Assembly (NCBI GenBank): GCA_947494095.1 | Contig: CANLTI010000009.1 | Location: 35,287 to 99,286 of the forward strand | Direction of reading: 5' to 3' | Source of the DNA: an uncultured Pseudomonadales bacterium | GTDB lineage: Bacteria > Pseudomonadota > Gammaproteobacteria > Pseudomonadales > Cellvibrionaceae | Length of the DNA stretch: 64,000 bases | Shown: one piece after another, positions 1 through 8,571 of the stretch | Position numbering within the stretch: position 1 is the first letter of the stretch | Layout: the number at the start of each line of letters is the position of its first letter | Translations under genes and position numbers: made by a program | The notes under the pieces: model-generated | Told to the model about the DNA's origin: nothing | Seen by the model: the letters and a program-made list of their open reading frames with translations, nothing else | Databases searched by the model: none

Positions 1-1
1 G

Positions 2-349
2 ATTGAGGTGATGGTTGCACTGGTTATTATTGGCTTAGCATTGCCCGCATTGATGGGTCGCATGAGTAGTATGGCGAATACGGTAGGCTACAGTCGTGAT
101 ATGACTATGGCTTACTGGGTGGCCGAAAACAAAGTACAAGAAATCTACTTAACCGAGCGATTACAAAATTTAGTCCCTAAAGGCCGGCAAGCCGGCGATG
201 TCGAAATGGCGGGTATCGTATGGGACTGGAAAGTAGAATCAGAAGAGCAAAAAGGCATTTACGCCGGTGCTCTCAGAGTTTGGGTGCGCGTTGGCAAGCA
301 GGGGCAAGAGCCTATTGTTGAGTTATCGACAGTGATGGTTGAGCGATGA
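2..349 (+). CDS. gspI: Type II secretion minor pseudopilin GspI (5' end outside window)
   Basis: Minor pseudopilin at the tip of the type II secretion pseudopilus in the inner membrane and periplasm. The window opens inside the prepilin N-terminus: the first visible codons read IEVMVALVII, the conserved Glu5 and hydrophobic helix that follow the GF|TL cleavage site. The start codon and leader peptide lie upstream. About 115 residues remain, close to a full mature GspI. The last four bases overlap the gspJ start (ATGA), so the two genes are translationally coupled. The following J-K-L-M-N order fixes the identity; taken alone, a short pseudopilin could be mistaken for GspH. Confidence 0.9.
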   Translation: MEVMVALVIIGLALPALMGRMSSMANTVGYSRDMTMAYWVAENKVQEIYLTERLQNLVPKGRQAGDVEMAGIVWDWKVESEEQKGIYAGALRVWVRVGKQGQEPIVELSTVMVER

Positions 350-1020
350 GACCCATGATGATGGTATGTAAAGTGGGCATTGCGTGTCAAAAGTCAGCTC
401 AGCGAGGGTTTACTTTAATCGAGGTGATGATTGCCATTGTTATTATGGCGATGATTGCGGTTATGACAAGCCAATCGTTTACTGCCGCTATTACTAGCTC
501 TGAGGCCACACAAGAGGCTATAGCGCGTCTGGCGGCGGTGGATCGTGTATGGGTATTATTAGAAACCGATTTACGCAATGCGGTGCCGACTATCCCTCAG
601 GTACAAGGTCAAAATGCAATACCTCCGCTATATGTTGACCCGAGTGAAGAGTACCGGTTGTCTATTTTGCGCGGTGGCTATGCCAACCCCTTAAGGCTAC
701 CGCGGACCGAAATGGTACGTGTGGGCTATCGCTTTGAAGATAATGTGCTGTGGCGTGATACTTGGAATAATATTGCCGACAATGACGAGCGCAATGCAAG
801 GCCTCAGCGCATTCTTGAGGAAATAGACGATATATTGGTTAAAGCCCTTCCTAATAGTAACAGTGCGAGTGTGACCGGTGGCCCATGGCAAGAGCGTTGG
901 CCTGCCTCAGGTGTACGATCAGATACATTCCCAGCGGCAATAGAGGTTACGTTGATACTCCCTGATTTTGGTGAAATTAAGCGTATTTATTCGATATTAC
1001 CAGGGATTAAAGGGGGCTAG
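346..1020 (+). CDS. gspJ: Type II secretion minor pseudopilin GspJ
   Basis: Minor pseudopilin that forms the pseudopilus tip with GspI, GspK and GspH. At 224 aa it has the usual length. A leader of about 21 residues ends in a prepilin peptidase site, G|FTLIEVMIAIV, with the conserved Glu at mature position 5 and a hydrophobic helix. The rest is the soluble periplasmic domain. The ATG at 346 overlaps the gspI stop; a second ATG at 355 would give a shorter leader. gspK starts three bases after the stop. The operon position supports J over other pseudopilins. Confidence 0.93.
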   Translation: MRPMMMVCKVGIACQKSAQRGFTLIEVMIAIVIMAMIAVMTSQSFTAAITSSEATQEAIARLAAVDRVWVLLETDLRNAVPTIPQVQGQNAIPPLYVDPSEEYRLSILRGGYANPLRLPRTEMVRVGYRFEDNVLWRDTWNNIADNDERNARPQRILEEIDDILVKALPNSNSASVTGGPWQERWPASGVRSDTFPAAIEVTLILPDFGEIKRIYSILPGIKGG

Positions 1021-1023
1021 CAT

Positions 1024-2196
1024 ATGCGAATCACACAACCGCTCGGCCAGCAACTCTCAGGGCTTAAAAAACAACAAGGCATGGTACTTTTACTCGCCAT
1101 GATGATTGTCGTATTGGTAACCTCTTTAGTGGTGGCGACAAGCTGGCGCTTTGAGTTGGGCATGTCGCGTAATGAAAACCGCTGGCACGGGTTGCAAGCG
1201 AGGCTCGTATTAGATGGTGGCGAAAAGCTAGCGGCAAAACTCTTTTTGCTTGAAGACCTTAGAGATGAGTCCATCGACGGTAATGAGGAGGTCGATAACA
1301 CGCAAGAGATGTGGATGTCACCTTTTTCAGAGGGCATTGATGGCGGTACTATCACGGTTCAAATGGAAGATGCGCAGGCGCGGTTTAATATTAATTTGTT
1401 GGCGCCGCCAGTACCTCCGGCACCAGGCCAGCAGCCTGCACGGGGTAATGGTGCATCATCATCGAGTGGGGCTTCTAATAAGCCGCAAGAATGCATTAAT
1501 GACCCTCAGTTATTTGAGTGTCAGTACAGCGTATCGCAAAGGCGCTTTATTCGCTATTTGCAAACCTTACCCATGAACGAGCAACCCATTACACCTTTTC
1601 AAGCGCAAGAGATAGTCAATGCATTAATCGATTGGATGGATAGTGATCCTGAGCCAAAAAATGGCGGTGCAGAGCAAAGTTATTACAGTGGTTTAGAGGT
1701 GCCTATTGTGGTGAGTAACGCCCCAATGACTACAATTAGTGAACTAAGTCTAGTTAAAGGCATTACGCCCGAGATATACGAGCGTTTACTACCTAACGTG
1801 ATAGCATTGCCAATCAGCGATACGAGTCCGGCATACCCTAACATCAATACTATGCCAGAGGCCATGTTACGCATGTTTAACTTGAAGTCTGAGATACTCC
1901 CGCTCGATGAGGGGCAGGCCAGTGACCTGATTTTTGCCCGTAACGAAACGGTAAACCCCAATATTCAGCCCGCGCAAGGTTATCAAAATACAGACGATTT
2001 TGTGACAAGCCTAACCGATTTAGGATTGAATAAGACAGACCTCGACGCTACGGAGCTATCGGTGGGCACCAATTATTTTATTTATAATGGTGAAGTGATC
2101 ATTGGTGATAAGACTCGTCGCATTAAAACATTGATGCGACGTGATAGAAACAAAAGTAGTGTTGAAGTGTTATGGCGCACTGACGCCAATTTTTAA
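1024..2196 (+). CDS. gspK: Type II secretion minor pseudopilin GspK
   Basis: Largest minor pseudopilin, thought to cap the pseudopilus and start its assembly. The 390 aa length fits GspK. The leader ends at KKQQG, followed by MVLLLAMMIVV; the Glu5 of other pseudopilins is missing, which is characteristic of GspK. A Gly/Ser/Ala-rich low-complexity stretch lies near residues 140-155, in the large alpha domain. The segment around residue 205 (ALIDWMDSDPEP) matches the conserved GspK core. It sits between gspJ and gspL on the same strand. Confidence 0.94.
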   Translation: MRITQPLGQQLSGLKKQQGMVLLLAMMIVVLVTSLVVATSWRFELGMSRNENRWHGLQARLVLDGGEKLAAKLFLLEDLRDESIDGNEEVDNTQEMWMSPFSEGIDGGTITVQMEDAQARFNINLLAPPVPPAPGQQPARGNGASSSSGASNKPQECINDPQLFECQYSVSQRRFIRYLQTLPMNEQPITPFQAQEIVNALIDWMDSDPEPKNGGAEQSYYSGLEVPIVVSNAPMTTISELSLVKGITPEIYERLLPNVIALPISDTSPAYPNINTMPEAMLRMFNLKSEILPLDEGQASDLIFARNETVNPNIQPAQGYQNTDDFVTSLTDLGLNKTDLDATELSVGTNYFIYNGEVIIGDKTRRIKTLMRRDRNKSSVEVLWRTDANF

Positions 2197-2277
2197 CCAT
2201 ACTGAGAGAATATTGGGCTATTTTGGCCGAACATAATAACAGCAGCTTTGGCTGCAAAATATAAGATAGGTGATGCA

Positions 2278-3507
2278 GTGGCAGAACGAATTCTGGTGCG
2301 CAAAATAGAACCCGGGCTTTGGCAGTGGCGTGTTGTGACTGGGCAAAACCAATGGCTTAGCGAGTCATTCTATACCGGCGATATCAATTTATTGGCAGAG
2401 TCTATAGCGGGTAAAGCGTGCTGGCTATTGCTTGACGGCCGTACGGTGTCCTCTCAGGTTGTTGATGTGGGGGTTAAAGACCGTAAGCTGCTCAGTAAGC
2501 TGGTGCCCTTTGAAGTTGAAGAAACGGTTGTGACACCCGTTGACGAGCTTATTTTTGCTTATGGCCCACTTGAAGAAGGTCGGGTGAGTACGCAATACGT
2601 TAAAGAAGATAGTGTTGCCGAACTGATTACTGAGCTAGAAGACTTAGGTGCAGAAGTCCAGAGCGTTGTATGTGATTATGCCGAGCTTGATGAAGGTGAA
2701 GGCTGGGTATTTTTATTAGAAGATAAAACTTTTTTTGCTAAAACAGGTTCGCATCAAGGCTTTAGTTGTGAAGCGGCAGCGGCACCTTTGTTTATTCAGG
2801 CATTGTGCACCGAAGCCGATAAAAACGAAGGTATTAGCCACCCAGCAGCCTTACACTTGGTCGCCGAGACCGAAGACTCCTTGGCAACTTTACGTAATTG
2901 GCTACCCAAAAATGTAGAGGTGTCCGAGACCTTAAGTATTTACGAGCAAGAGGGTGGGTTTTGGGATGCTGTTGCTTTGCGCATCAAGCCTGTTATGGAG
3001 TTTCGCTCGGGTAATCTTTCGCGCAAGCTACCTTTTGGTGTGTGGTGGAGCGATTGGAAAGTCCCTGCTATAGCGGCCTCTATCGCCTTTATTGTTGCTA
3101 TTGGCACGACTTGGGGCGAGTTTCATCAAGCTAAAAAAGAGTCTGCACAGCTGTTTTCTGACCGTGATGCGGTCTTTAGGCAGGTTGTGTCGTCCGGATC
3201 AATCACCGATCCTGTTAGGCAATTAAAGGCAAAGTTACAAAAGCAAGAGTCAACAGAGCCGTCAAATGTTGTGTATCTTGTGTCTAAAGTAGCGCCTGAA
3301 ATCCGCAAGAATAAGAACTTAAACATGACCAGCTTCCGCTACACTCAAAATAATGGCGCGCTACAATTTAGTGTCGAAGCCAAGGATTTTGCAATGTTAG
3401 AAGCTTTACGTGGCGATATTGCCAAGGCAGGGCTCGCAGCAGAAATTAGAAATTCCAAGGTTTCTGGCGACATACATCAAGCGCAAATTCGAGTGACGGA
3501 GAGCTAA
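2278..3507 (+). CDS. gspL: Type II secretion inner-membrane platform protein GspL
   Basis: Platform protein that links the cytoplasmic ATPase GspE to GspM and the pseudopilus. A long cytoplasmic actin-like region is followed by one membrane helix (about residue 265, VPAIAASIAFIVAIG) and a periplasmic domain of about 130 residues, the standard GspL plan. I prefer the GTG at 2278 because an AGGTG lies a few bases upstream; a TTG at 2248 would add ten residues but has no visible ribosome binding site. The stop is two bases before gspM. Family and position are secure, the exact start is not. Confidence 0.9.
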   Translation: MAERILVRKIEPGLWQWRVVTGQNQWLSESFYTGDINLLAESIAGKACWLLLDGRTVSSQVVDVGVKDRKLLSKLVPFEVEETVVTPVDELIFAYGPLEEGRVSTQYVKEDSVAELITELEDLGAEVQSVVCDYAELDEGEGWVFLLEDKTFFAKTGSHQGFSCEAAAAPLFIQALCTEADKNEGISHPAALHLVAETEDSLATLRNWLPKNVEVSETLSIYEQEGGFWDAVALRIKPVMEFRSGNLSRKLPFGVWWSDWKVPAIAASIAFIVAIGTTWGEFHQAKKESAQLFSDRDAVFRQVVSSGSITDPVRQLKAKLQKQESTEPSNVVYLVSKVAPEIRKNKNLNMTSFRYTQNNGALQFSVEAKDFAMLEALRGDIAKAGLAAEIRNSKVSGDIHQAQIRVTES

Positions 3508-3509
3508 CA

Positions 3510-3986
3510 ATGAATGAGTTTAAAAACTGGTTCTTACAAAACTCACCTCGCGAGCAATTACTGCTAGGTGTAGGGGCAATCGCATTGGCACTAACGGTAC
3601 TGTATGCAGGCTTGTTATTGCCATTAACAAAAGCTCGCGACAAGCAAGTGACGAATAATCGTGCTGTATTATCGCAGCAGGTTGAAGTGCGAGAGCTTGC
3701 TGCGAGGGTTTTAGGGCAGGAGCGCGCCGGCGGCGGCAGTCAGAGAAGCTTAGCGCAAGTGACCAATACCACGTTGCGCAATCATGGCCTTAAAATGGAA
3801 GATTTTCAGCCTACAGGCAATAATAACGTGCGTGTTAGGTTGGCCAAAGTTGAATTTAATAAAGTGATGGCTTGGCTGGACGATCTTGAAAACAAAGAAG
3901 GCGTTCAAGTAAAAGAGGTTTCTGTAACGGCGGATGACGTTAAAGGTTTACTCAGTACAGTGACAGTCAAGTTAAACAGGAATTAA
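3510..3986 (+). CDS. gspM: Type II secretion platform protein GspM
   Basis: Small bitopic inner-membrane protein that pairs with GspL. It has 158 aa, a short cytoplasmic N-terminus, one membrane helix at about residues 18-36 (LLLGVGAIALALTVLYAGL) and a periplasmic domain with a predicted coiled segment around residues 45-70. Length, topology and position directly after gspL identify it; sequence conservation in this family is low. Confidence 0.9.
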   Translation: MNEFKNWFLQNSPREQLLLGVGAIALALTVLYAGLLLPLTKARDKQVTNNRAVLSQQVEVRELAARVLGQERAGGGSQRSLAQVTNTTLRNHGLKMEDFQPTGNNNVRVRLAKVEFNKVMAWLDDLENKEGVQVKEVSVTADDVKGLLSTVTVKLNRN

Positions 3987-3989
3987 TGC

Positions 3990-4754
3990 ATGCCTCCATT
4001 TATTAAACGCTTACTTAAAATATTAATTGTTTTAGGTTTATTGATTTACCTCGTATCTTTAATCGTTGTAAGGGTTCCAGCGACATTGGTAACCTCAAAC
4101 TTGGCAAAAGCATTACCACAGCTACAGTTGGCGGTAGTGAGTGGCTCGGCTTGGGAAGGCAAGTCGGGTGATGCCAATGTTGAAGTACAAGGTCAATCGA
4201 TTCGCTTAGGTATCTTACGCTGGAAATTTCAGCCGCTTAAGCTGCTGGCCCTAAAAATGTGCCTAGACCTAGAGAGTGAAGTCTTTAGTGGTAATGTTTG
4301 CCGCACGCTGACAGGGCGTAATCAGTTTTATAAGTTTCAGGCTGAGCTACCTGCGAGTCTCGCCAATAACTTTAATCGTGACGTGCAATTTGCGGGTATG
4401 GCGAGTGTTAATATTTTGCGAGGTGAAGTGACAGATAAAGGCTTTGTTAAAACATTAGATGGCAGTGTGAGCTGGCGTGGTGCACGTGTTAATGTGCAAA
4501 ACATGTGGTTTACTTTAGGTGATTTTGCCGCTGATGTTATCAATGCAGGAGATGGCAGTGTGAAAGCGACGGTGTTTGATTTGGCCGGCCCCTTCGGCGT
4601 TAAGCTTGATGCTGTGGCGGGTGTTAACACAGCACCCTCTGCTCAGGGGACTATTTTGCCTAAAAGCAATGCTCAAGAAGAGATCAAAGACGTCTTAGGC
4701 TTATTTGCGGTACCCCAAGAAAACGGCGCCTTTGCCGTTAAATACCCATTGTAA
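3990..4754 (+). CDS. gspN: Type II secretion protein GspN
   Basis: GspN is an accessory component found in only some type II systems. The 254 aa protein has an N-terminal membrane anchor (about residues 8-28) and a beta-rich periplasmic domain; the stretch LPQLQLAVVSGSAWEGKSGD around residues 42-61 is the recognisable N-family signature. It starts three bases after gspM and ends the gsp operon. The next gene, apbE, follows after 17 bases and may share the transcript. Confidence 0.88.
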   Translation: MPPFIKRLLKILIVLGLLIYLVSLIVVRVPATLVTSNLAKALPQLQLAVVSGSAWEGKSGDANVEVQGQSIRLGILRWKFQPLKLLALKMCLDLESEVFSGNVCRTLTGRNQFYKFQAELPASLANNFNRDVQFAGMASVNILRGEVTDKGFVKTLDGSVSWRGARVNVQNMWFTLGDFAADVINAGDGSVKATVFDLAGPFGVKLDAVAGVNTAPSAQGTILPKSNAQEEIKDVLGLFAVPQENGAFAVKYPL

Positions 4755-4771
4755 TAATGATCGAATAATAG

Positions 4772-5860
4772 GTGGTTTTGTTGCCTGATTTTAAAAAAGC
4801 TAAAGTTTTGTACTTTGGCTTTTTCTTTTTAATTGGTGTGTGTTTTTGTGCGCGTACACATGCACAATGGTTTTATGACAGCCAAGCGATTATGGGAACG
4901 AAAGTTTCGGTGAGTTTGTGGGCGAATAATGCCGAAGACGGGGCGGCTGCCGTAGCTGGCGTGCTAGCTATTATGCGAGGTGTTGACCAGCGCCTGTCGC
5001 CTTATATTCCGAGCTCCGAGCTGTCTATCTTGAATGCAAATGCAGCCAGCAAACCGGTGGTGTTATCGGATGAGTTACGTTTACTGTATGAACGCTCACA
5101 GCGTGTGTTTAGTTTAAGTGAAGGGGCTTTTGATATTACCTTCGCCTCGATTGGTCAGCATTACGATTACCGTGAAAAGGTATTGCCTAGCGATCGTCAG
5201 GTCACGCAATTGTTGCCTGCGCTTAGCACCAAACATTTAGCGTTTGATTCGAGTAAGCAAACACTACAGTTTTTGCACCCTGATGTTGCGATTGATTTGG
5301 GCGGTGTAGCTAAGGGCTATGCGGTCGATTTAGCCATTAATTACTTAAAAGCACAGGGTGTGAAGCATGCTTATGTGGGAGCCGGTGGCGATAGCCGAGT
5401 CTTAGGTGATAGGCGCGGCCAGCCTTGGGTTATTGGCATTAAAAACCCACGACTACCGAGTGCTAACAATGATAATGCCTACGTGTCTAGTAGCCAAAGC
5501 GACAGTCTAAATAAGCGCCTTGATAACCCATTACCCGACTTTGTGATTCGGTTGCCTTTGGCCGATACGGCTATTAGTACGTCAGGTGACTACGAGCGCT
5601 TTTTTATTGACGATACGACAGGTCAGCGCATTCACCATATTATAAACCCTCAAACAGGTCGCAGCGCCACAAGTGTTATGAGTGTGACGATTTTGGGTGA
5701 TACAGGCCTAGGTACCGACCCGTTATCGACTGCCGTGTTTGTTATGGGTGTAAAGCGAGGGCTCGCACTGATTAATCAGTTACCCAATTATGATGCGATC
5801 ATTATTGATAGCGCTGGCCAAGTGCACTATAGCAATGGTTTAATGCCGCCAGCTCCATAG
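4772..5860 (+). CDS. apbE: FAD:protein FMN transferase (ApbE family)
   Basis: ApbE enzymes move FMN from FAD onto a Ser/Thr of target proteins, usually outside the cytoplasm. Residues 1-31 form an N-terminal signal or anchor. Family motifs follow: IMGTKVSVSLW (40-50), GGVAKGYAVD (177-186), YVGAGGDSR (201-209), HHIINPQTG (288-296) and the metal-site region TDPLSTAVFVMG (315-326). A GTG start is used. The region around residues 228-252 (NNDNAYVSSSQSDS) looks like a loop insertion. No obvious flavinylated partner (NqrC, RnfG or an FMN-binding domain) is in the window, so the substrate is unknown. It lies between gspN and the Agl/Glt-like cluster. Confidence 0.92.
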   Translation: MVLLPDFKKAKVLYFGFFFLIGVCFCARTHAQWFYDSQAIMGTKVSVSLWANNAEDGAAAVAGVLAIMRGVDQRLSPYIPSSELSILNANAASKPVVLSDELRLLYERSQRVFSLSEGAFDITFASIGQHYDYREKVLPSDRQVTQLLPALSTKHLAFDSSKQTLQFLHPDVAIDLGGVAKGYAVDLAINYLKAQGVKHAYVGAGGDSRVLGDRRGQPWVIGIKNPRLPSANNDNAYVSSSQSDSLNKRLDNPLPDFVIRLPLADTAISTSGDYERFFIDDTTGQRIHHIINPQTGRSATSVMSVTILGDTGLGTDPLSTAVFVMGVKRGLALINQLPNYDAIIIDSAGQVHYSNGLMPPAP

Positions 5861-5953
5861 GTACTGTACAAAGCAGTCAATCCCGCACAACAAATTAACA
5901 GCGTGTGAGGTAATTGGCAAAGCTGCTTAGGCTGCCTTGAAACTTATAAATGA

Positions 5954-5987
5954 TGTGGGAATATACTCATATACGGGTATTCCCACA
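5954..5987. other. Inverted repeat in the apbE-6101 gap
   Basis: Two perfect 10-base arms (TGTGGGAATA and its complement) around a 14-base loop lie in the 240 bp between apbE and the next operon. No T-run follows, so this is not a clear intrinsic terminator; it could be an operator or a weak transcription end. Nothing else was recognised in 5861-6100 apart from a GGGAG shortly before the start at 6101. Confidence 0.45.
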
Positions 5988-6100
5988 TACACAACAAACC
6001 GGCGCGCTCCTTGCTTGGCAATTGGCTTGATCCATGAGCTTTATATACAAAGAGATGCGTAAATCACCTAGTTTATAGGCCGTCAAAACGGGAGACTCCC

Positions 6101-6736
6101 TTGTTAAATGCCGTTAATAGTAAAAGCGCTATTTTACTCGCTACATGGCTATATGTTTGTAGCATGCCACTTATGGCTCAAGATCAGCCCGAACAGCTAC
6201 AGTCGCAAGTCGGCACACAGGATGATGCGCCAAACACTGAGCTGCGTATAGAAGATAAAACACAGTTTATTGAGCGCAATGAAAATGCCACACCATTGAG
6301 TGAGCAAGTTGAGGCTCTTAAAAGAGCTGCGCTAGAGCTCAATCGCGACTTACTGTTATTAGAAGAAGACCTTTTGTTCCCTGCTAATACACAAGTGGCG
6401 GTATATGTATCGCTAGATGTGGGGGAATACTTTGCGATGGATGCTGTTAAGCTCACCATCGATGGTGATTTGGTGGCGAGTCACCTGTATACACAAAAAC
6501 AAAATAGCGCCTTAGTGCGTGGTGGTATTCAGCGACTGTATTTGGGTAACCTCAAAACAGGGCAGCATGAAATTACGGCTTTTTTTCATGGTATTGGTCC
6601 TCAAAACCGCGAATACAAGCGCGGTGCTAGCTATACACTAACCAAAGATCAAAAGCCTACCATGCTAGAAATCAAAGTGCGCGACTCTTCCCGCAATATG
6701 CAGCCTACGTTTGAATTTAAAGAGTGGCACCTATGA
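6101..6736 (+). CDS. Secreted protein of unknown function, first gene of the Agl/Glt-like cluster
   Basis: I do not recognise a named family with certainty. The 211 aa protein has an N-terminal signal peptide (about 1-26, ending SMPLMA|Q), an acidic linker, a helical stretch around residues 66-85 rich in Leu/Glu, and a beta-rich C-terminal domain (about 95-200) containing GEYFAMDAVKLTIDGD and GQHEITAFFHG, reminiscent of PEGA or Ig-like folds. It should be periplasmic. The TTG start at 6101 follows a GGGAG. It is the first gene of the run ending at 15482 and overlaps the next by four bases (ATGA), so it very probably belongs to the same machine. Confidence 0.75.
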   Translation: MLNAVNSKSAILLATWLYVCSMPLMAQDQPEQLQSQVGTQDDAPNTELRIEDKTQFIERNENATPLSEQVEALKRAALELNRDLLLLEEDLLFPANTQVAVYVSLDVGEYFAMDAVKLTIDGDLVASHLYTQKQNSALVRGGIQRLYLGNLKTGQHEITAFFHGIGPQNREYKRGASYTLTKDQKPTMLEIKVRDSSRNMQPTFEFKEWHL

Positions 6737-8571
6737 TCAATCGCCTTGTATGGGTGGTGTTTTTAGGTTGCCTCAGTGTGGGGGCCCAGGCTAAAAAACC
6801 GCCTTTATCTGCTGTGGCTGATTTACGCTACGGTGTTGCTTTATATCATTTTTATCAAAATCAGCACTTTCAAGCATTAAGTGATTTGTTGGTGGCCGAA
6901 AAAAAAGGCGGTATACAAGGCCATGGTGATAATCCAGAAATCATGCTGGGTGGCTTTTATTTGGCCTACGGGTTAGACCGCACAGCCAGCGATATATTTG
7001 AGCGATTGTTAGATACTAACAGGCCACAAAAAACCCGTGATGCCGCGTGGTTTTATTTAGCCAAAATTCGTTATTTACGTGATGATATTGCGGGTGTTAA
7101 AGAGGCCTTAGCGCGCATTAGTGATAAGCCACAAGCTCCGATTGCGAATGAATTACAGGCGCTGATTATTAACCTGGCGATTAAAGATGGTGAGCTCGAT
7201 AAAGCCAGTCGCTTAATCGCAAAAGTCGATAGTAACGAAGTCTTAGCGCCTTATTTATATTTTAATATGGCAGCGGCTTATGCTCGGGCCCAGGATTACC
7301 CTCTCGCCATTAGCTATTACGATAAATTGGCTAAAATACCACAGCGCGAAGCAGAGTATCTAGCCTTATACGATAAGGCGATGACAGCAGCGGGTTATGC
7401 GTATCTATTTAATAAGCAGCACGACCAAGCGATAGAGCAATTCAAACGTGTACGCCTAGACAGTCCTATGTCAGGCCGAGCACTACTGGGTTATGGTTGG
7501 GCCAGTGTCGATGATGGCGAGTACCGCAGTGCTTTGGCGCCATGGCAGCTATTAGCGCAAGACCCTTTAATTGATGAAAATACGCAAGAGGCGCTAGTCG
7601 CTATACCTTATGCCTATGAGCAAATGGGCCTTGCCAAAGTCGCTTTAGATAAATACCGCGATGCCGAAGCGAGTTTTGAGTCCGAAATCGTCACCTTAGA
7701 TACCTTTGTTAATGACTTGAATAGCGAGGCGATGTTAGATGCCCTTAAAATTGACCCGTCAGAAGATATTAACTGGTTTAACTACGCACAAAAAAATAAG
7801 CTAGCGCCACAGCTCAGTTACTTGACCGCGCTATTTGCGCGCAATGAATTTCAAGGTTTAGTGCAAGAGTTACGTGACTTACTAGTCCTGCAGCGCAAGC
7901 TTACGGTATGGCAGGGCCGAATGCAGTTTTATTTAGATATGCTTGATGAGCGAGAAGCCAATCGATTGTTGGAAATGAATTTTATTGCTCAGCAAGAGGC
8001 CTTCGAAAATTTGAATAAAATGAAAAGTGACCGTAGAAGCCTATTAGCGACTTTAAATCGATTTGATCAAACAGATGACTTTTTATCGATGTTGCAAGGC
8101 GAAGAGCGCGAGCGTTTAGCGCGTATTAAACAAGCTGAAGGTAATTTGTTGATGTTGCTAGATAGCGGTCATGATGTGGCGCTTGAGCGTGAAAAATTAG
8201 CGCGTTTGCGGGGTTTATTGTTGTGGAATGCGGGCGAGCTTTTTGCTGAGCGTATATGGCGTGGACGGAAAACCCTAGAAGAATTAGATCAGCGAATTGA
8301 TGGTGCTGTCGAGGCCCAGGTGCGTATTCAAACCATTGTGGATGAGGGCTTTGATTTGGCCCCGTACCGCACACAAATTAATGAGGCTAAGCAGCGCATT
8401 ACACGCCAACAAGCCAATATTAAAGTGGCCGTAGAGGGTGCACAAGATATACTTCGTGCCAAAGTGGTTGCCGCCTTGGCCCAGCAGCGTAGCCGCTTGC
8501 AATATTACCTTGCACAAAGCCGCTTAGCCATTGCGCGTATCTCCGATGAAGCTGACGGGGAGCGTTACTAA
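6733..8571 (+). CDS. Secreted TPR-repeat protein of the Agl/Glt-like cluster
   Basis: A protein of 612 aa with a signal peptide (MINRLVWVVFLGCLSVGAQA|K) and helical repeats over about residues 25-330, several of TPR type (for example PLAISYYDKLAKIPQREAEY). A long charged helical or coiled-coil part covers about residues 400-610. It probably acts as a periplasmic scaffold. I chose the ATG at 6733 because it gives an ATGA overlap with the previous stop; a GTG at 6724 is possible. Large TPR proteins are standard parts of Glt/Nfs-type complexes, but I cannot assign a one-to-one orthologue. Confidence 0.8.
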   Translation: MINRLVWVVFLGCLSVGAQAKKPPLSAVADLRYGVALYHFYQNQHFQALSDLLVAEKKGGIQGHGDNPEIMLGGFYLAYGLDRTASDIFERLLDTNRPQKTRDAAWFYLAKIRYLRDDIAGVKEALARISDKPQAPIANELQALIINLAIKDGELDKASRLIAKVDSNEVLAPYLYFNMAAAYARAQDYPLAISYYDKLAKIPQREAEYLALYDKAMTAAGYAYLFNKQHDQAIEQFKRVRLDSPMSGRALLGYGWASVDDGEYRSALAPWQLLAQDPLIDENTQEALVAIPYAYEQMGLAKVALDKYRDAEASFESEIVTLDTFVNDLNSEAMLDALKIDPSEDINWFNYAQKNKLAPQLSYLTALFARNEFQGLVQELRDLLVLQRKLTVWQGRMQFYLDMLDEREANRLLEMNFIAQQEAFENLNKMKSDRRSLLATLNRFDQTDDFLSMLQGEERERLARIKQAEGNLLMLLDSGHDVALEREKLARLRGLLLWNAGELFAERIWRGRKTLEELDQRIDGAVEAQVRIQTIVDEGFDLAPYRTQINEAKQRITRQQANIKVAVEGAQDILRAKVVAALAQQRSRLQYYLAQSRLAIARISDEADGERY

